Source: Gaiellaceae bacterium | GTDB taxonomy: Bacteria > Actinomycetota > Thermoleophilia > Gaiellales > Gaiellaceae | Reading direction: 5' to 3' | Assembly: GCA_026002995.1 (NCBI GenBank) | Contig: BPGK01000001.1 | Coordinates: forward strand, 744,001 to 808,000 | Length of the DNA: 64,000 bases | Part shown: positions 18,872-27,912 of the stretch, one piece after another | How positions within the stretch are numbered: the stretch's first letter is position 1 | How the letters are laid out: each line of letters opens with the position of its first letter | The notes under the pieces: model-generated | What the model was told of the DNA's origin: nothing | Database searches by the model: none | The model's input: the letters and a program-made list of their open reading frames with translations, nothing else | Program-made: the position numbers and the translations under genes

Positions 18872-19833
18872 TCGAGCACCATCTCCTGTCGTCGGCCGAG
18901 CAGACCCTGCGGACGAACGAGCACGAGCCCGATGATGAGGAGCCCGATCACGAGGAGCCGGACGTACGCCCGGTCGGCGGAGTCGAGGTAGGAGAAAGGT
19001 GGGAAGTCGAAGAAGCGGGTGGCAGCGAAGAGGAACCCGAAGAGCAGGGCGCCCACGGGTACCGCCCACATCCGCCCGACCCCGCCGAGGATGAGGATCA
19101 TCCACCCGAAGAACGTGATCAGTGGCTGGAAGTCATCGGGGGAGAAGAAGCTGAACTGCCAGGCGTAGAAGAGACCGGCGAGGCCGGCGAGCGCGGCTCC
19201 GAGCACGAGCGCCTGCAGGCGGTAGCGAAAGACCGGCTTGCCAAGAGAGGAGACGGCATCCTCGTCCTCGCGGATGCCGCGCAGCACGCGACCCCAGGGG
19301 GTGCGAGCGAGCCGGCCGGCAAGCCAGGTGAGCAGGAGTGCGACGCTCCAGACGACGAGCAGCATCACGACGTCCTTGCTCCGGATGCCCAGTTGTTCTC
19401 CGAGCCACCCCTGGAACCGCTCCCACTGGCTGTTGTACTGGGCCGCCACTCCCTCCCCGCGGAGGTTGATCGTCCCCTGCGAGCCACCCGTCAGCCCGTC
19501 CTCGTTGGTCGCCACCCAGCGGACGATCTCGCTGAAGGCGATGGTCACGATCGCGAAGTAGTCTCCGCGCAGGCGGAGCGCGGGCAGCCCCACGAGCAGG
19601 CCGGCGAGCGCCGCGGCGGCGACCCCGAGCGGGGCGGCGAGCCACATGCTCCACCCCTGCTTGACGACGAGGATGGCCATCGTGTAGGCGCCGACCGCCA
19701 TGAACGCCACCTGGCCGAAGTTGAGGAGCCCGGCAAGCCCGAACTGGATCTGTAGGCCGAGCGTGAACAGCGTGTAGATGCCGGCCATCACGCCCACGAA
19801 CGCCCAGAACTCGCCGCTCGAGAGGACGGTCAT
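18868..19833 (-). CDS. livM: Branched-chain amino acid-type ABC transporter permease
   Basis: Multi-TM; FGLAGLLNFGQVAFMAVGAYTMAIL; GLRGDYFAIVTIAFSEI. Confidence 0.92.
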   Translation of the reverse strand: MTVLSSGEFWAFVGVMAGIYTLFTLGLQIQFGLAGLLNFGQVAFMAVGAYTMAILVVKQGWSMWLAAPLGVAAAALAGLLVGLPALRLRGDYFAIVTIAFSEIVRWVATNEDGLTGGSQGTINLRGEGVAAQYNSQWERFQGWLGEQLGIRSKDVVMLLVVWSVALLLTWLAGRLARTPWGRVLRGIREDEDAVSSLGKPVFRYRLQALVLGAALAGLAGLFYAWQFSFFSPDDFQPLITFFGWMILILGGVGRMWAVPVGALLFGFLFAATRFFDFPPFSYLDSADRAYVRLLVIGLLIIGLVLVRPQGLLGRRQEMVLE

Positions 19834-20714
19834 ACGATCCTCGCCCGGCCGAAGAGCCCCTGTGGGCGTACGAGGAGCGCGACGATGAGAACCCCAAACG
19901 CGACCACCGGCTTGTACGCGGGCTCTACCCCCCCGGCGAGCCCCTCCCAGGTGGAGAGCTCGGTGGCGACGCCGAGCGCCAGTCCGCCCGCCAGGGCACC
20001 GTATGCGCTGCCGATTCCTCCGAGCACGACGGCGGCGAAAACGGGAAGGAGGAGCTGGAAGCCGAAGTTCGGGTCGAAGCTCCCCTGCACCAGGGCGGCC
20101 AGCGTGCCGGCGAGCCCGGCGGTGAGGCCGGCGAGCACCCAGGTGAGGAGGATGACGCGGTTGACGTCGATCCCAGAAAGCTGCGCGAGCGCCTGGTCGT
20201 CCGCCATCGCGCGCATGACGCGGCCGGTCGTGCTGCGTGCAAGAAAGAGGGCGATCGCGACGATAGCGGCACTGGCGACGAGGATGGTCGCCACCTGGGC
20301 GAGCGACAGGCGCACGTCGCCGATGACGTACACCTTGAACGGGTCGACGTCGTAGGCGCGGGGCTGCGGCCCCCAGAGGAGGAGGATCATCTGTCGCAGG
20401 ACGAGCGCGACGCCGATCGATGCGAGGAAGAGACTCATGAACCCCGCCCGTCGCAGCCGCAGCGGGCGCCAGAGCGCCAGGTCGGAGACGAGGGCGAGGG
20501 CAGCGGTCGCTGCCATGCCTGCAGGGAGGGAGAGGACCATCGGCAAGCCGAAGGTCACATTTGCCAGGTAGGAGACGAAAGCGCCGAACGCCATCAAGTC
20601 CCCGTGGGCGAAGTTGACGAGTCGGAGGAGCCCGTACAGGAGCGACACGCCGATCGCTGCGATCGCATACACGGAGCCGGTGACGAATCCGTTCGCGAGG
20701 AGTTGCCAGAACAC
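19830..20714 (-). CDS. livH: Branched-chain amino acid-type ABC transporter permease
   Basis: VYAIAAIGVSLLYGLLRLVNFAHGDLMAFGAF; multi-TM. Confidence 0.93.
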   Translation of the reverse strand: MFWQLLANGFVTGSVYAIAAIGVSLLYGLLRLVNFAHGDLMAFGAFVSYLANVTFGLPMVLSLPAGMAATAALALVSDLALWRPLRLRRAGFMSLFLASIGVALVLRQMILLLWGPQPRAYDVDPFKVYVIGDVRLSLAQVATILVASAAIVAIALFLARSTTGRVMRAMADDQALAQLSGIDVNRVILLTWVLAGLTAGLAGTLAALVQGSFDPNFGFQLLLPVFAAVVLGGIGSAYGALAGGLALGVATELSTWEGLAGGVEPAYKPVVAFGVLIVALLVRPQGLFGRARIV

Positions 20715-20715
20715 C

Positions 20716-21846
20716 TCAGATCACCTGCGGCTCCGGGAGGAGCCTCCCTTCTGAGAAACGGAGCGGGTCGAGAACCTCGAGCAGCGGATCGCGCTTACCC
20801 ACGACAGCGTCTCCCACGAGGCGGGCGACGGCAGGGGCGATCATGAGTCCGTGGCCGCTGAAACCGGCGGCCACGTGCAGTCCCTCGTATTCAGGGAGCG
20901 GTCCGAGGATCGGTTGCCGGTCGGGGGTCACGTCGTAGGCGCCGGTTGCGACCGTGGTCAGATCGACGTACTCGAGGATGGGGAGGAGTTCCCGGATCAC
21001 AGCGCGGACGTGCTGCCGCCACCGCGGCGCCTCTCGCTGAGGGTCCCCGCTCGCGCCCAGGTAGCTCGTCAGCACGCGCCCGCTGTAAAGCTGCTTCGCC
21101 GCGAACTGCCGCTCCGCGGAGACGACGAGCGGCTCGAGTAGCCGTTCCCGGATTGGCTGGCTGAGGAAGAGGTGGCGCGGCTCGGGTTCGATCGGTAGCT
21201 CGATCCCGAGCGGGGCGACGAGGGCGCGGGTCTCCACTCCTGCTGCGAGAACGACCGCGGACGCCGACAGCCGGCCTGCACTCGTCTCGATATCCCACCC
21301 GGTGCGATTCGGGATTACCGCCTCGACAGTTGCGATGTGCACGTCGATGCCCCGCGCGAGCGCGGCAACTGCCGCCTGCGGCCGATCGAGGTAGCCGTCC
21401 TCTGCGCAGTAGGATGCGCCGGCCACCGTCTCCACGAGCAGACCGGGCACGAGCGCTGCCGCCTCCTCCGCGGAGAGGATGCGGGAGGGTATACCGGCGG
21501 CGTTCTGGACGCTGACGCTCGCGGTGAGACGCTGGAGCGCACGCTCGCTGTGAGCGAGGAAGACGTAGCCACAGGTGGAGAACGCGAACGCTCGGCTGTC
21601 GAGCTCCTCGCTCGCCGTCCGCCACCAGGCATGCGACTCGCGGGCGAGCGCACACGCGACCGGTGTGCCCCACTGTAGGCGAATCCCGCCCGGCTGGATG
21701 CCCGATTGGCCTTCCCCTACCCCCGCGCGATCGACGACGAGGGGGTGTAGCCCCCGATCGCGAAGAGCGCGCGCGACGGAGAGGCCGACGACACCGGCGC
21801 CGACGACGAGGACATCAGGAGTACGGCTCACCGCAGTACGGCTCAC
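20716..21846 (-). CDS. FAD-dependent oxidoreductase (DAO/sarcosine oxidase beta-like)
   Basis: VLVVGAGVVGLSVARAL dinucleotide motif; VAAGFSGHGLMIAPAVARLV C-terminal DAO motif. Confidence 0.9.
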   Translation of the reverse strand: MSRTAVSRTPDVLVVGAGVVGLSVARALRDRGLHPLVVDRAGVGEGQSGIQPGGIRLQWGTPVACALARESHAWWRTASEELDSRAFAFSTCGYVFLAHSERALQRLTASVSVQNAAGIPSRILSAEEAAALVPGLLVETVAGASYCAEDGYLDRPQAAVAALARGIDVHIATVEAVIPNRTGWDIETSAGRLSASAVVLAAGVETRALVAPLGIELPIEPEPRHLFLSQPIRERLLEPLVVSAERQFAAKQLYSGRVLTSYLGASGDPQREAPRWRQHVRAVIRELLPILEYVDLTTVATGAYDVTPDRQPILGPLPEYEGLHVAAGFSGHGLMIAPAVARLVGDAVVGKRDPLLEVLDPLRFSEGRLLPEPQVI

Positions 21847-21900
21847 CGCGACGACTGCGTGCGCTGCTGCAGAGCGGCGCGAGGAAGCCGGGCTGGGTCG

Positions 21901-22722
21901 TCACGTGCGGGCACGGCTCCCCTCGTACGGGACTCTGAGCCGCAGGTGCTCGGCGGAGTGCGCGAGGTGTCGGGCCATTGCCTCCCGGGCCGCCGCCGCG
22001 TCGCGGCGGCGGACTGCGTCGATCACGGATCGGATGTCCCCGAGCGCTCGGCTCGGGGGGATGGACTCGCCGCTGCCGAACAGGTGGTGGAGGACGACGA
22101 TCATCGCGTCCTCGAGGCTGACGAGAAGCGGGTTGTCAGCGGCCTCCGCGAGCACGCGGTGGAACTCCAAGTCGAGCTCGAACGACGCCCGCGGATCCTG
22201 CGGGCCGATATCGGAGACAACTGCGGCGATCTCGCGATCCATCCGCTCCAGCCGCTCCAGTTGCTCCTCCGTGCGGCGGCGGGCCGCGGCGTCCGCGCTC
22301 AGGAGCTCGAGCTCGCGCCGCACCTCCAAGAACTGGGCGGGCGTCAGCGACTCGACGACGAGCGAGAGCGCGATCAGCTCGGTGAACGTGGGTGTGATGG
22401 TGTCTGGTGAGAGAGCGCCGACGCGGTAGCCACCACCCCGGCCGCGCCGAGCGACAACCGTGCCTGCAGAGGAGAGCTCTTGCAGTGCTGCGCGCACTGT
22501 GGGCCGGCTGACCCCGAAGAGCGCGGCGAGCTGCTCCTCCGAGGGAAGCCGGTCGCCCGGCTTCAGCGCCCCTTCCAGGATCTCGCGCTTGATAGCCGCC
22601 GCCACCTGGCGCGGGGCGGAGAGAATCGTGTAAGAGGGATGACTGTCGAAGAGCGCGGAGCGCACCGGCGCTTTCCGCCGCCGGCTGTCTTCGGGACGGA
22701 ATGCGCTGCCCCTGGTCGCCAT
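21901..22722 (-). CDS. GntR/FadR-family (FCD) transcriptional regulator
   Basis: GDRLPSEEQLAALFGVSRPTVRAALQELSSAG wHTH; C-terminal FCD-like helical domain. Confidence 0.9.
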   Translation of the reverse strand: MATRGSAFRPEDSRRRKAPVRSALFDSHPSYTILSAPRQVAAAIKREILEGALKPGDRLPSEEQLAALFGVSRPTVRAALQELSSAGTVVARRGRGGGYRVGALSPDTITPTFTELIALSLVVESLTPAQFLEVRRELELLSADAAARRRTEEQLERLERMDREIAAVVSDIGPQDPRASFELDLEFHRVLAEAADNPLLVSLEDAMIVVLHHLFGSGESIPPSRALGDIRSVIDAVRRRDAAAAREAMARHLAHSAEHLRLRVPYEGSRART

Positions 22723-22756
22723 GGCTCCTATACTAAAGCCTTACACAACAAATCTA

Positions 22757-22785
22757 TTACCAATTCGTCGATCGCTTCGTATGCT
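22757..22785 (+). promoter_or_regulatory. Sigma70-type promoter
   Basis: TTACCA (22757-22762) - 17 nt - TATGCT (22780-22785). Confidence 0.6.
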
Positions 22786-22792
22786 GCAGACC

Positions 22793-22822
22793 ATGAGCGG
22801 AACTCGGGCGAGCCTCCTGTGA
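22793..22822 (+). other. Candidate leaderless mini-ORF (MSGTRASLL*) coupled to the downstream oxidoreductase
   Basis: ATG 7 nt after the -10 box; 9 codons; TGA (22820-22822) overlaps the GTG start (22819) of the next gene. Confidence 0.4.
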
Positions 22823-24123
22823 CACCCGACGTCGCGGTCGTCGGCGGTGGGCTGATCGGGCTCCTCACTGCTTGCGAGCTCGCCGAGCGGGGTGTCCGTG
22901 TCCTCGTGCTGGAGAAGGACGATGTCGGCTTCGAGCAGTCGGCTCGCTCGGTCGCGGCGGTGAACCTCCCAGGGGGTTCCTCCGCGGCCGGGCCCGACTC
23001 GATTCTTCGGATCTCGGCGGATGAGTGGGCGGGGTTCGAGGAGCGCTGGGGCTGCGGTATCGACCTGAACCAGGAGGGCTGGCACATTCTCGTCGCGGAC
23101 GAGGAGGACGAGCGCTGGCTGAAGATCGATCGCGCTCTCTGGGAGGAGACCGCCGGCTATCCGGACAGTGAGTTGCTGGACGCGCGCGCTGCGCGGGAGC
23201 GCTTCCCGCAGCTCGACGGCTCGTTCCGTGCGCTCGAGGTGCGCCACGGCGGCCACGTGGACGCCGTGCGCGTGATGCAGGGGCTGCGTGTCGCTGCCGA
23301 CCGCCTCGGCGTCGAGGTGCGGCGCGACACGCTCGTCACCGGATTCGAGCGTCACGGGGGCTTGGTGACGGCCGTCCGCGCCGGGGAGAGCTCGATCTCT
23401 TGCGGAGCGGTAGTCATTGCGGCGGGTGTCTGGTCGAGCCAGCTCTGCGACCTGCTCGACTTCCACATCCCCATGCAGCGCGTGCGCGCCCCCGCCGCGG
23501 AGACGGTGCCCCTCCCGCCTGGGGCGATCCCCGGGTTCCTACGCGGCTCCACCTTTGGAGCGCGCCAGAACCGAAACGGCACGGTGCGTGTCACGGGCGG
23601 CTATCGCTACTCGGCGATGCTGCACGACCTCAGCTTCCACGACCTCCGTGACCTGCGCGTGTGGGCACCCGCCCTGTGGAAGAACCGCAAGGACGTTTCC
23701 TTCCGCGTGGACACGGGGCTGCTCGCAGCGGAGCTCGCCTGCGGCTGGGCGCGCCTTCGCGGAGGTAACCATCGCGCGGTCGTGCCTCGCGACTACCACC
23801 CGTCGGCCCGTCCCAGAGACCGCCGCAAGCAACTGCAGGATCTCGCACGCTTCGTGCCTGTTCTCCGCGGCGCTCGGATCCTGCGTGCGTTCGCCGGTGT
23901 GATCGATTTGACCCCGGATCTCCTGCCAGTCATCGGTCGCATCCCCGGCGCGGAGAACGCATACGTCTCCTCCGGGTTCAGTGGGCACGGCTACATCTAC
24001 GGCCCAGGCGCCTGCCGCGCGCTCGCCGACCTGATCGTCGACGGGAACCCGCGTGCCGACCTGACCCCGTTTCGGCCGACCCGGCTCGAGGGCAAGCTGA
24101 GCATGCGGGAGCAGATCTTTTGA
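22819..24123 (+). CDS. FAD-dependent oxidoreductase (DAO family)
   Basis: VTPDVAVVGGGLIGLLTACELAERG start; SSGFSGHGYIYGPGACRALADLI C-terminus; the ORF track's longer 22480 start lies in the GntR gene. Confidence 0.9.
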   Translation: MTPDVAVVGGGLIGLLTACELAERGVRVLVLEKDDVGFEQSARSVAAVNLPGGSSAAGPDSILRISADEWAGFEERWGCGIDLNQEGWHILVADEEDERWLKIDRALWEETAGYPDSELLDARAARERFPQLDGSFRALEVRHGGHVDAVRVMQGLRVAADRLGVEVRRDTLVTGFERHGGLVTAVRAGESSISCGAVVIAAGVWSSQLCDLLDFHIPMQRVRAPAAETVPLPPGAIPGFLRGSTFGARQNRNGTVRVTGGYRYSAMLHDLSFHDLRDLRVWAPALWKNRKDVSFRVDTGLLAAELACGWARLRGGNHRAVVPRDYHPSARPRDRRKQLQDLARFVPVLRGARILRAFAGVIDLTPDLLPVIGRIPGAENAYVSSGFSGHGYIYGPGACRALADLIVDGNPRADLTPFRPTRLEGKLSMREQIF

Positions 24124-24139
24124 GCGCAGGGGGCGGTTC

Positions 24140-24520
24140 GTGAGCGGCGTCGAGATGGTCTACCCGAGCGCGGAGAGCCGGCTGCGGGTCGTCTTCTTGG
24201 GCGCGATGACGAGCTCCTTCTACGAGGCAAGCGAGGAGGAGCGAAGGACACGAGTCCTCCCTCGCTTTGCGCAACTCATGGAGGAGTGGCGCGAGCTCGG
24301 GGCCCGGCTGCTCGCCACCGTCGACGATGACCTGCTGATGGTGGGGGAGCCGCACTCCACGGGGGTCACCTTCTACCTCGTCTTCGAGATCGACCGCTTC
24401 GAGGTGGCGATGGCGATGATCCAGCGCCTTCGCGAGCCGGTGGACGGTGTGCGCATGGATCGGTACGCGCGCTTCGAGGCGCGGGTGGGGCGGCCGTTCT
24501 TCCTGCTCGAAGGCGAGTAA
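24140..24520 (+). CDS. Small conserved-looking protein, possible ferredoxin-like/YCII-type fold
   Basis: 126-aa ORF between the oxidoreductase and SBP genes, same strand; no motif identified with certainty. Confidence 0.55.
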   Translation: MSGVEMVYPSAESRLRVVFLGAMTSSFYEASEEERRTRVLPRFAQLMEEWRELGARLLATVDDDLLMVGEPHSTGVTFYLVFEIDRFEVAMAMIQRLREPVDGVRMDRYARFEARVGRPFFLLEGE

Positions 24521-24649
24521 CCGGGACGAGCCAGGTGCTCGAGCGGGAAAGCGCCATTTTTCTGCGCTTGAAAAGATATGACCCATTAGTCAAGATAGCG
24601 ACACTTCGATCATGGTCGTGAACAGATCGCACATGCGGAAGGAGGCGAG

Positions 24650-25993
24650 ATGACCGCTCAATCGGAAAGGACAGGATCGCCGCGGAGACGGAGGATCCAG
24701 GGGGTGCTCATGCTCGCATCTCTGGGCGCGCTGGCGGTCGCGGCGCTCCAGGGGGTGGGTGCGGCCGCATCTCGCTCGGCCGAGACGACCGCGGCCACCT
24801 CGGCGCGCACGTGCGCCTTCGAGCTGCGGGTTGGCACCGTGCTCCCGTTCACCGGTGACCTGTCCGCGTACGGCAGCAACTTCGACGTCGCGGTGAGGAA
24901 GGCGATCGAGCTGCAGAACGCGGCGCTCCGCAAGGCTGGGCTCACCAGGGCTTCGGTTCGGCTCGTCGGCTCGGAGGACGGTCAGACACAGGCCTCCGCA
25001 TCCGTCGAGGCGGCGACGAAGCTCGTGAAGGTGAACAAAGCGAACGTGATCATCGGCGAAATGGCGTCCTCGGCGACGATTCCGATGGCGCAATCGGTGA
25101 CGATCCCAAACAACGTCCTCCTCGTCTCGCCAACCTCGAGCGCTCCCCAGATCAGCACCTTGAAGGACAAGGGGCTCGTCTTTCGCGCCTACCCCTCGGA
25201 TGCGCTTCAGGGAAGGGTCCTGGCTCGGGCTGCGCTCTCGAAGTTCGGCCGGGGCGCCACCCTGAACGTGGGAGCCCGAAACGACGCATTCGGCACTGCG
25301 CTGCAGAAGCTCTTCGTTAGCGAGTGGAAGAGGCTGGGCGGCAAGGTCGGGACCGTGCTCTCCTGGAACCCCGACCAGGCAAACTTCGACAGCGACGCCG
25401 CAAGCCTCGTCTCCGGCGATCCGGCGGGGTGGGTGATCATCGACTTCCCGGACACATTCGAGAAGTTTGCGCCCTCGCTCGTGCGTAGCGGCAAGTGGCG
25501 TGCCGACCGGACGCTCACGATCGAGGCCCTCCGCAACGCGGAGACGCTCGACAAGATCGGTCAGCCGGTTGTCGGTCTGAGCGGCTCGGCGGGCAGCGCC
25601 GCCGGAGGACCCGCTGGCAAGGCCTTCTTCGCCTACTGGAAGCGGGCCGTGAAGGGCGCGAAACCGTGGACGGGGTTCGAGGGTACCGCGTTCGATGCGG
25701 CGATGACTCCCTTCCTCGCCGCAGTCCGGGCCTGTTCGGCGTCTCCGGGGGCGATGAAGCGTTACATGCGTCAGATCTCCGGACCGCCCGGGCTCAAGGT
25801 CACGTTCCGGAACCTGGCCGAGGGGGTGAAGGCCGCGGCCGCGGGCAAGGACATCGACTACGAGGGCGCCTTCAGCCCGGTCGACTTCGACAAGAACGGT
25901 GACATCGGGTCCGCGTTGTACGAGGTCTGGCGCTATAACGGCAACGGCAAGATCCAGACGCTGCGCACCTTCGTCTTCCGCGGCAGCTCGTGA
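24650..25993 (+). CDS. ABC transporter substrate-binding protein (LivJ/LivK-type periplasmic binding)
   Basis: Signal sequence; VGTVLPFTGDLSAYGSNFDVAVRKAIEL; ADRTLTIEAL; AAGGPAGKAFFAYWKRAV; GGAGGCG SD. Confidence 0.9.
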   Translation: MTAQSERTGSPRRRRIQGVLMLASLGALAVAALQGVGAAASRSAETTAATSARTCAFELRVGTVLPFTGDLSAYGSNFDVAVRKAIELQNAALRKAGLTRASVRLVGSEDGQTQASASVEAATKLVKVNKANVIIGEMASSATIPMAQSVTIPNNVLLVSPTSSAPQISTLKDKGLVFRAYPSDALQGRVLARAALSKFGRGATLNVGARNDAFGTALQKLFVSEWKRLGGKVGTVLSWNPDQANFDSDAASLVSGDPAGWVIIDFPDTFEKFAPSLVRSGKWRADRTLTIEALRNAETLDKIGQPVVGLSGSAGSAAGGPAGKAFFAYWKRAVKGAKPWTGFEGTAFDAAMTPFLAAVRACSASPGAMKRYMRQISGPPGLKVTFRNLAEGVKAAAAGKDIDYEGAFSPVDFDKNGDIGSALYEVWRYNGNGKIQTLRTFVFRGSS

Positions 25994-26000
25994 CGCGCGC

Positions 26001-26037
26001 CGGGGGCTCGGGCGGCCTTGCGCCTCCCGAGCCCCCG
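26001..26037 (+). terminator. GC-rich stem-loop downstream of SBP gene
   Basis: Perfect 12-bp arms CGGGGGCTCGGG (26001-26012) and CCCGAGCCCCCG (26026-26037), starting 7 nt after the stop codon; no T-tract. Confidence 0.7.
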
Positions 26038-26104
26038 CACCGCCTTCCCGCTGAGTCGGCACCTCTCGGTTGACTCCGGATAATCGAGCATCGATGATCT
26101 TGGC

Positions 26105-26776
26105 CTGACCTCTTCTGCCGTCTCACGCACCGTCCTCCGCGAGCAGATCCGGGAGCTCCTGCTCGAGCGGATCCTCCGTGGAGAGCTCCAGCCAGGGGAC
26201 CGGCTCGTGGAGACGCGACTCGCCCGAGAGCTCGGCACGAGCCAGGCGCCCGTGCGAGAAGCCTTGCGCGACCTCCAGAACATGCGCCTCGTCGAGTCGG
26301 AGCCCTTCCGGGGCGCGCGCGTGCGCGGCGTGGACGACACGCAGCTCCTGGCCGTATTCCCGGTGCGCGCAGCGCTCGAGGAGCTCGCGGCGCGTGCAGC
26401 CGCGAAGCGTCCCGACCGGGATCTCGGCCCACTCGAGCGCGAGCTCGAGGGAATGCGGCGCGCCGCCGCCCGTCGCGACTGGCGCACGCAGGTCGCGCAC
26501 GATCTCGCCTTCCACCGCGCGACCGTCGAGCTGGCCGACAACGAGCCGCTGCTCCAGAGTTGGCTCTCGCTCCGACTCGAGGTCTCGACGGCGTTCGCGA
26601 CGTACTGGACGTACTGGGAGCAGGACGAGCTCGTCGCCTTCCACACGCCGATCTACGAGGCCATCGCCGCGGGTGACGTCGCGCGGGCCGGGGCGGAGGC
26701 GCGCAAGCACGTGCGGCGCACGGAGCGCGTCGTCCGGCGTCGCACGAAGGGACGCGAGCGAAAGGGGGCGCGCTGA
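26105..26776 (+). CDS. GntR-family (FCD) transcriptional regulator with apparent CTG start
   Basis: LREQIRELLLERILRGELQPGDRLVETRLARELGTSQAPVREALRDLQ HTH begins upstream of the first GTG (26207); no ATG/GTG/TTG in frame after the TAA at 26081; TTGACT-N17-GATGAT-N6-CTG. Confidence 0.8.
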   Translation: MTSSAVSRTVLREQIRELLLERILRGELQPGDRLVETRLARELGTSQAPVREALRDLQNMRLVESEPFRGARVRGVDDTQLLAVFPVRAALEELAARAAAKRPDRDLGPLERELEGMRRAAARRDWRTQVAHDLAFHRATVELADNEPLLQSWLSLRLEVSTAFATYWTYWEQDELVAFHTPIYEAIAAGDVARAGAEARKHVRRTERVVRRRTKGRERKGAR

Positions 26777-27912
26777 GTTCCGGGATCCGGGCGGGGGTTG
26801 TCGGCACCGGCTTCATCGCCGCGGTTCACGTCGACGCGCTCCGCCGCCTCGGGGTCGAGGTGGTCGGCGTCGTCGGCTCGTCGCCGGAGCGGGCGAGAGC
26901 GAAGGGGCTCGCGCCGGTCTACGACTCCTACGAGGCGCTCCTCGCCGACGAGCGTGTCGACGTCGTGCACGTGACCACGCCGAACTACCTCCACTACGCC
27001 CAGGTGCAGCAGGCGCTCGCGGCCGGCAAGCACGTCGTGTGCGAGAAGCCGCTCGCGACGAGCTCCGCCGAGTCGCTCGAGCTCGTGGAGCTCGCCGAGC
27101 GCTCGGGCCTCGTCCACTGCACGAACTTCCACAACCGCTTCTACCCGCTCGTGCAAGAGGTGCGGGAGCGGGTGCGTGCGGGCGAGGTCGGGGAGGTGTG
27201 GGCCGTGCATGGCGGCTACCTCCAGGACTGGCTCGCGCGGCCGAGTGACTGGAACTGGCGGCTCGAGGTCGAGAAGGCAGGTCCGCTCCGGGCAGTCGGG
27301 GACATCGGCTCGCACTGGCTCGACACGGCGCAGTTCGTCACCGGTCTGCGCGTGGTGGAGGTTCTCGCCGACCTGGCCACGATCCACCGGACGCGCGCCC
27401 GGCCGGCGGGCGAGGTCGAGACCTTCGCCGGCTCCACCGAGGCCGAGACCGAGGAGGTCGCGATCGAGACCGAAGACGTCGCGCACCTGCTCCTTCGCTT
27501 CGAGAATGGCGCGCGTGGCTCGCTCGTCGTCTCCCAGGTCGCGCTCGGTCGAAAGAACTCGCTGCGGATCGAGGTGGACGGCTCGGAGCAGTCGGTCGCC
27601 TGGGACTCGGAGCGCAACGAGGAGCTCTGGATCGGGCACCGGGACGAGCCGAACGAGCTCCTGCTTCGGAACGGAGCCCTCCTGCACCCCGCCGCGGCCG
27701 CTCGCTCTCGTCTGCCGGTCGCGCACGCCGAGGGGTTCGCAGACGCGTTCCGGGAGCTCTATCGGGCCGTCTATGCGGACGTCGCGAGGGGCGGCCCGAG
27801 CGCCGAGCCCGAGTACCCGACGTTCCGTGATGGCCACGCGGCAAACGTGATCGGAGACGCCGTCCTCCGATCGAGCCGCGAACGACGCTGGGTGGAGGTG
27901 CCTACGACATGA
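26773..27912 (+). CDS. Gfo/Idh/MocA-family oxidoreductase with apparent CTG start
   Basis: Rossmann motif GIRAGVVGTGFIAAVHVDALRRLG lies before the first GTG (26860); CTG overlaps upstream TGA (CTGA) with AAAGGGGG SD at 26761-26768; EKPLATSSAES motif. Confidence 0.88.
   Translation: MSSGIRAGVVGTGFIAAVHVDALRRLGVEVVGVVGSSPERARAKGLAPVYDSYEALLADERVDVVHVTTPNYLHYAQVQQALAAGKHVVCEKPLATSSAESLELVELAERSGLVHCTNFHNRFYPLVQEVRERVRAGEVGEVWAVHGGYLQDWLARPSDWNWRLEVEKAGPLRAVGDIGSHWLDTAQFVTGLRVVEVLADLATIHRTRARPAGEVETFAGSTEAETEEVAIETEDVAHLLLRFENGARGSLVVSQVALGRKNSLRIEVDGSEQSVAWDSERNEELWIGHRDEPNELLLRNGALLHPAAAARSRLPVAHAEGFADAFRELYRAVYADVARGGPSAEPEYPTFRDGHAANVIGDAVLRSSRERRWVEVPTT

Noticed and set aside
26001-26037. 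12-bp perfect inverted repeat as a novel element
   Set aside because: Position right after the SBP stop codon and GC-rich stem fit an ordinary transcription terminator or mRNA-stabilising hairpin.
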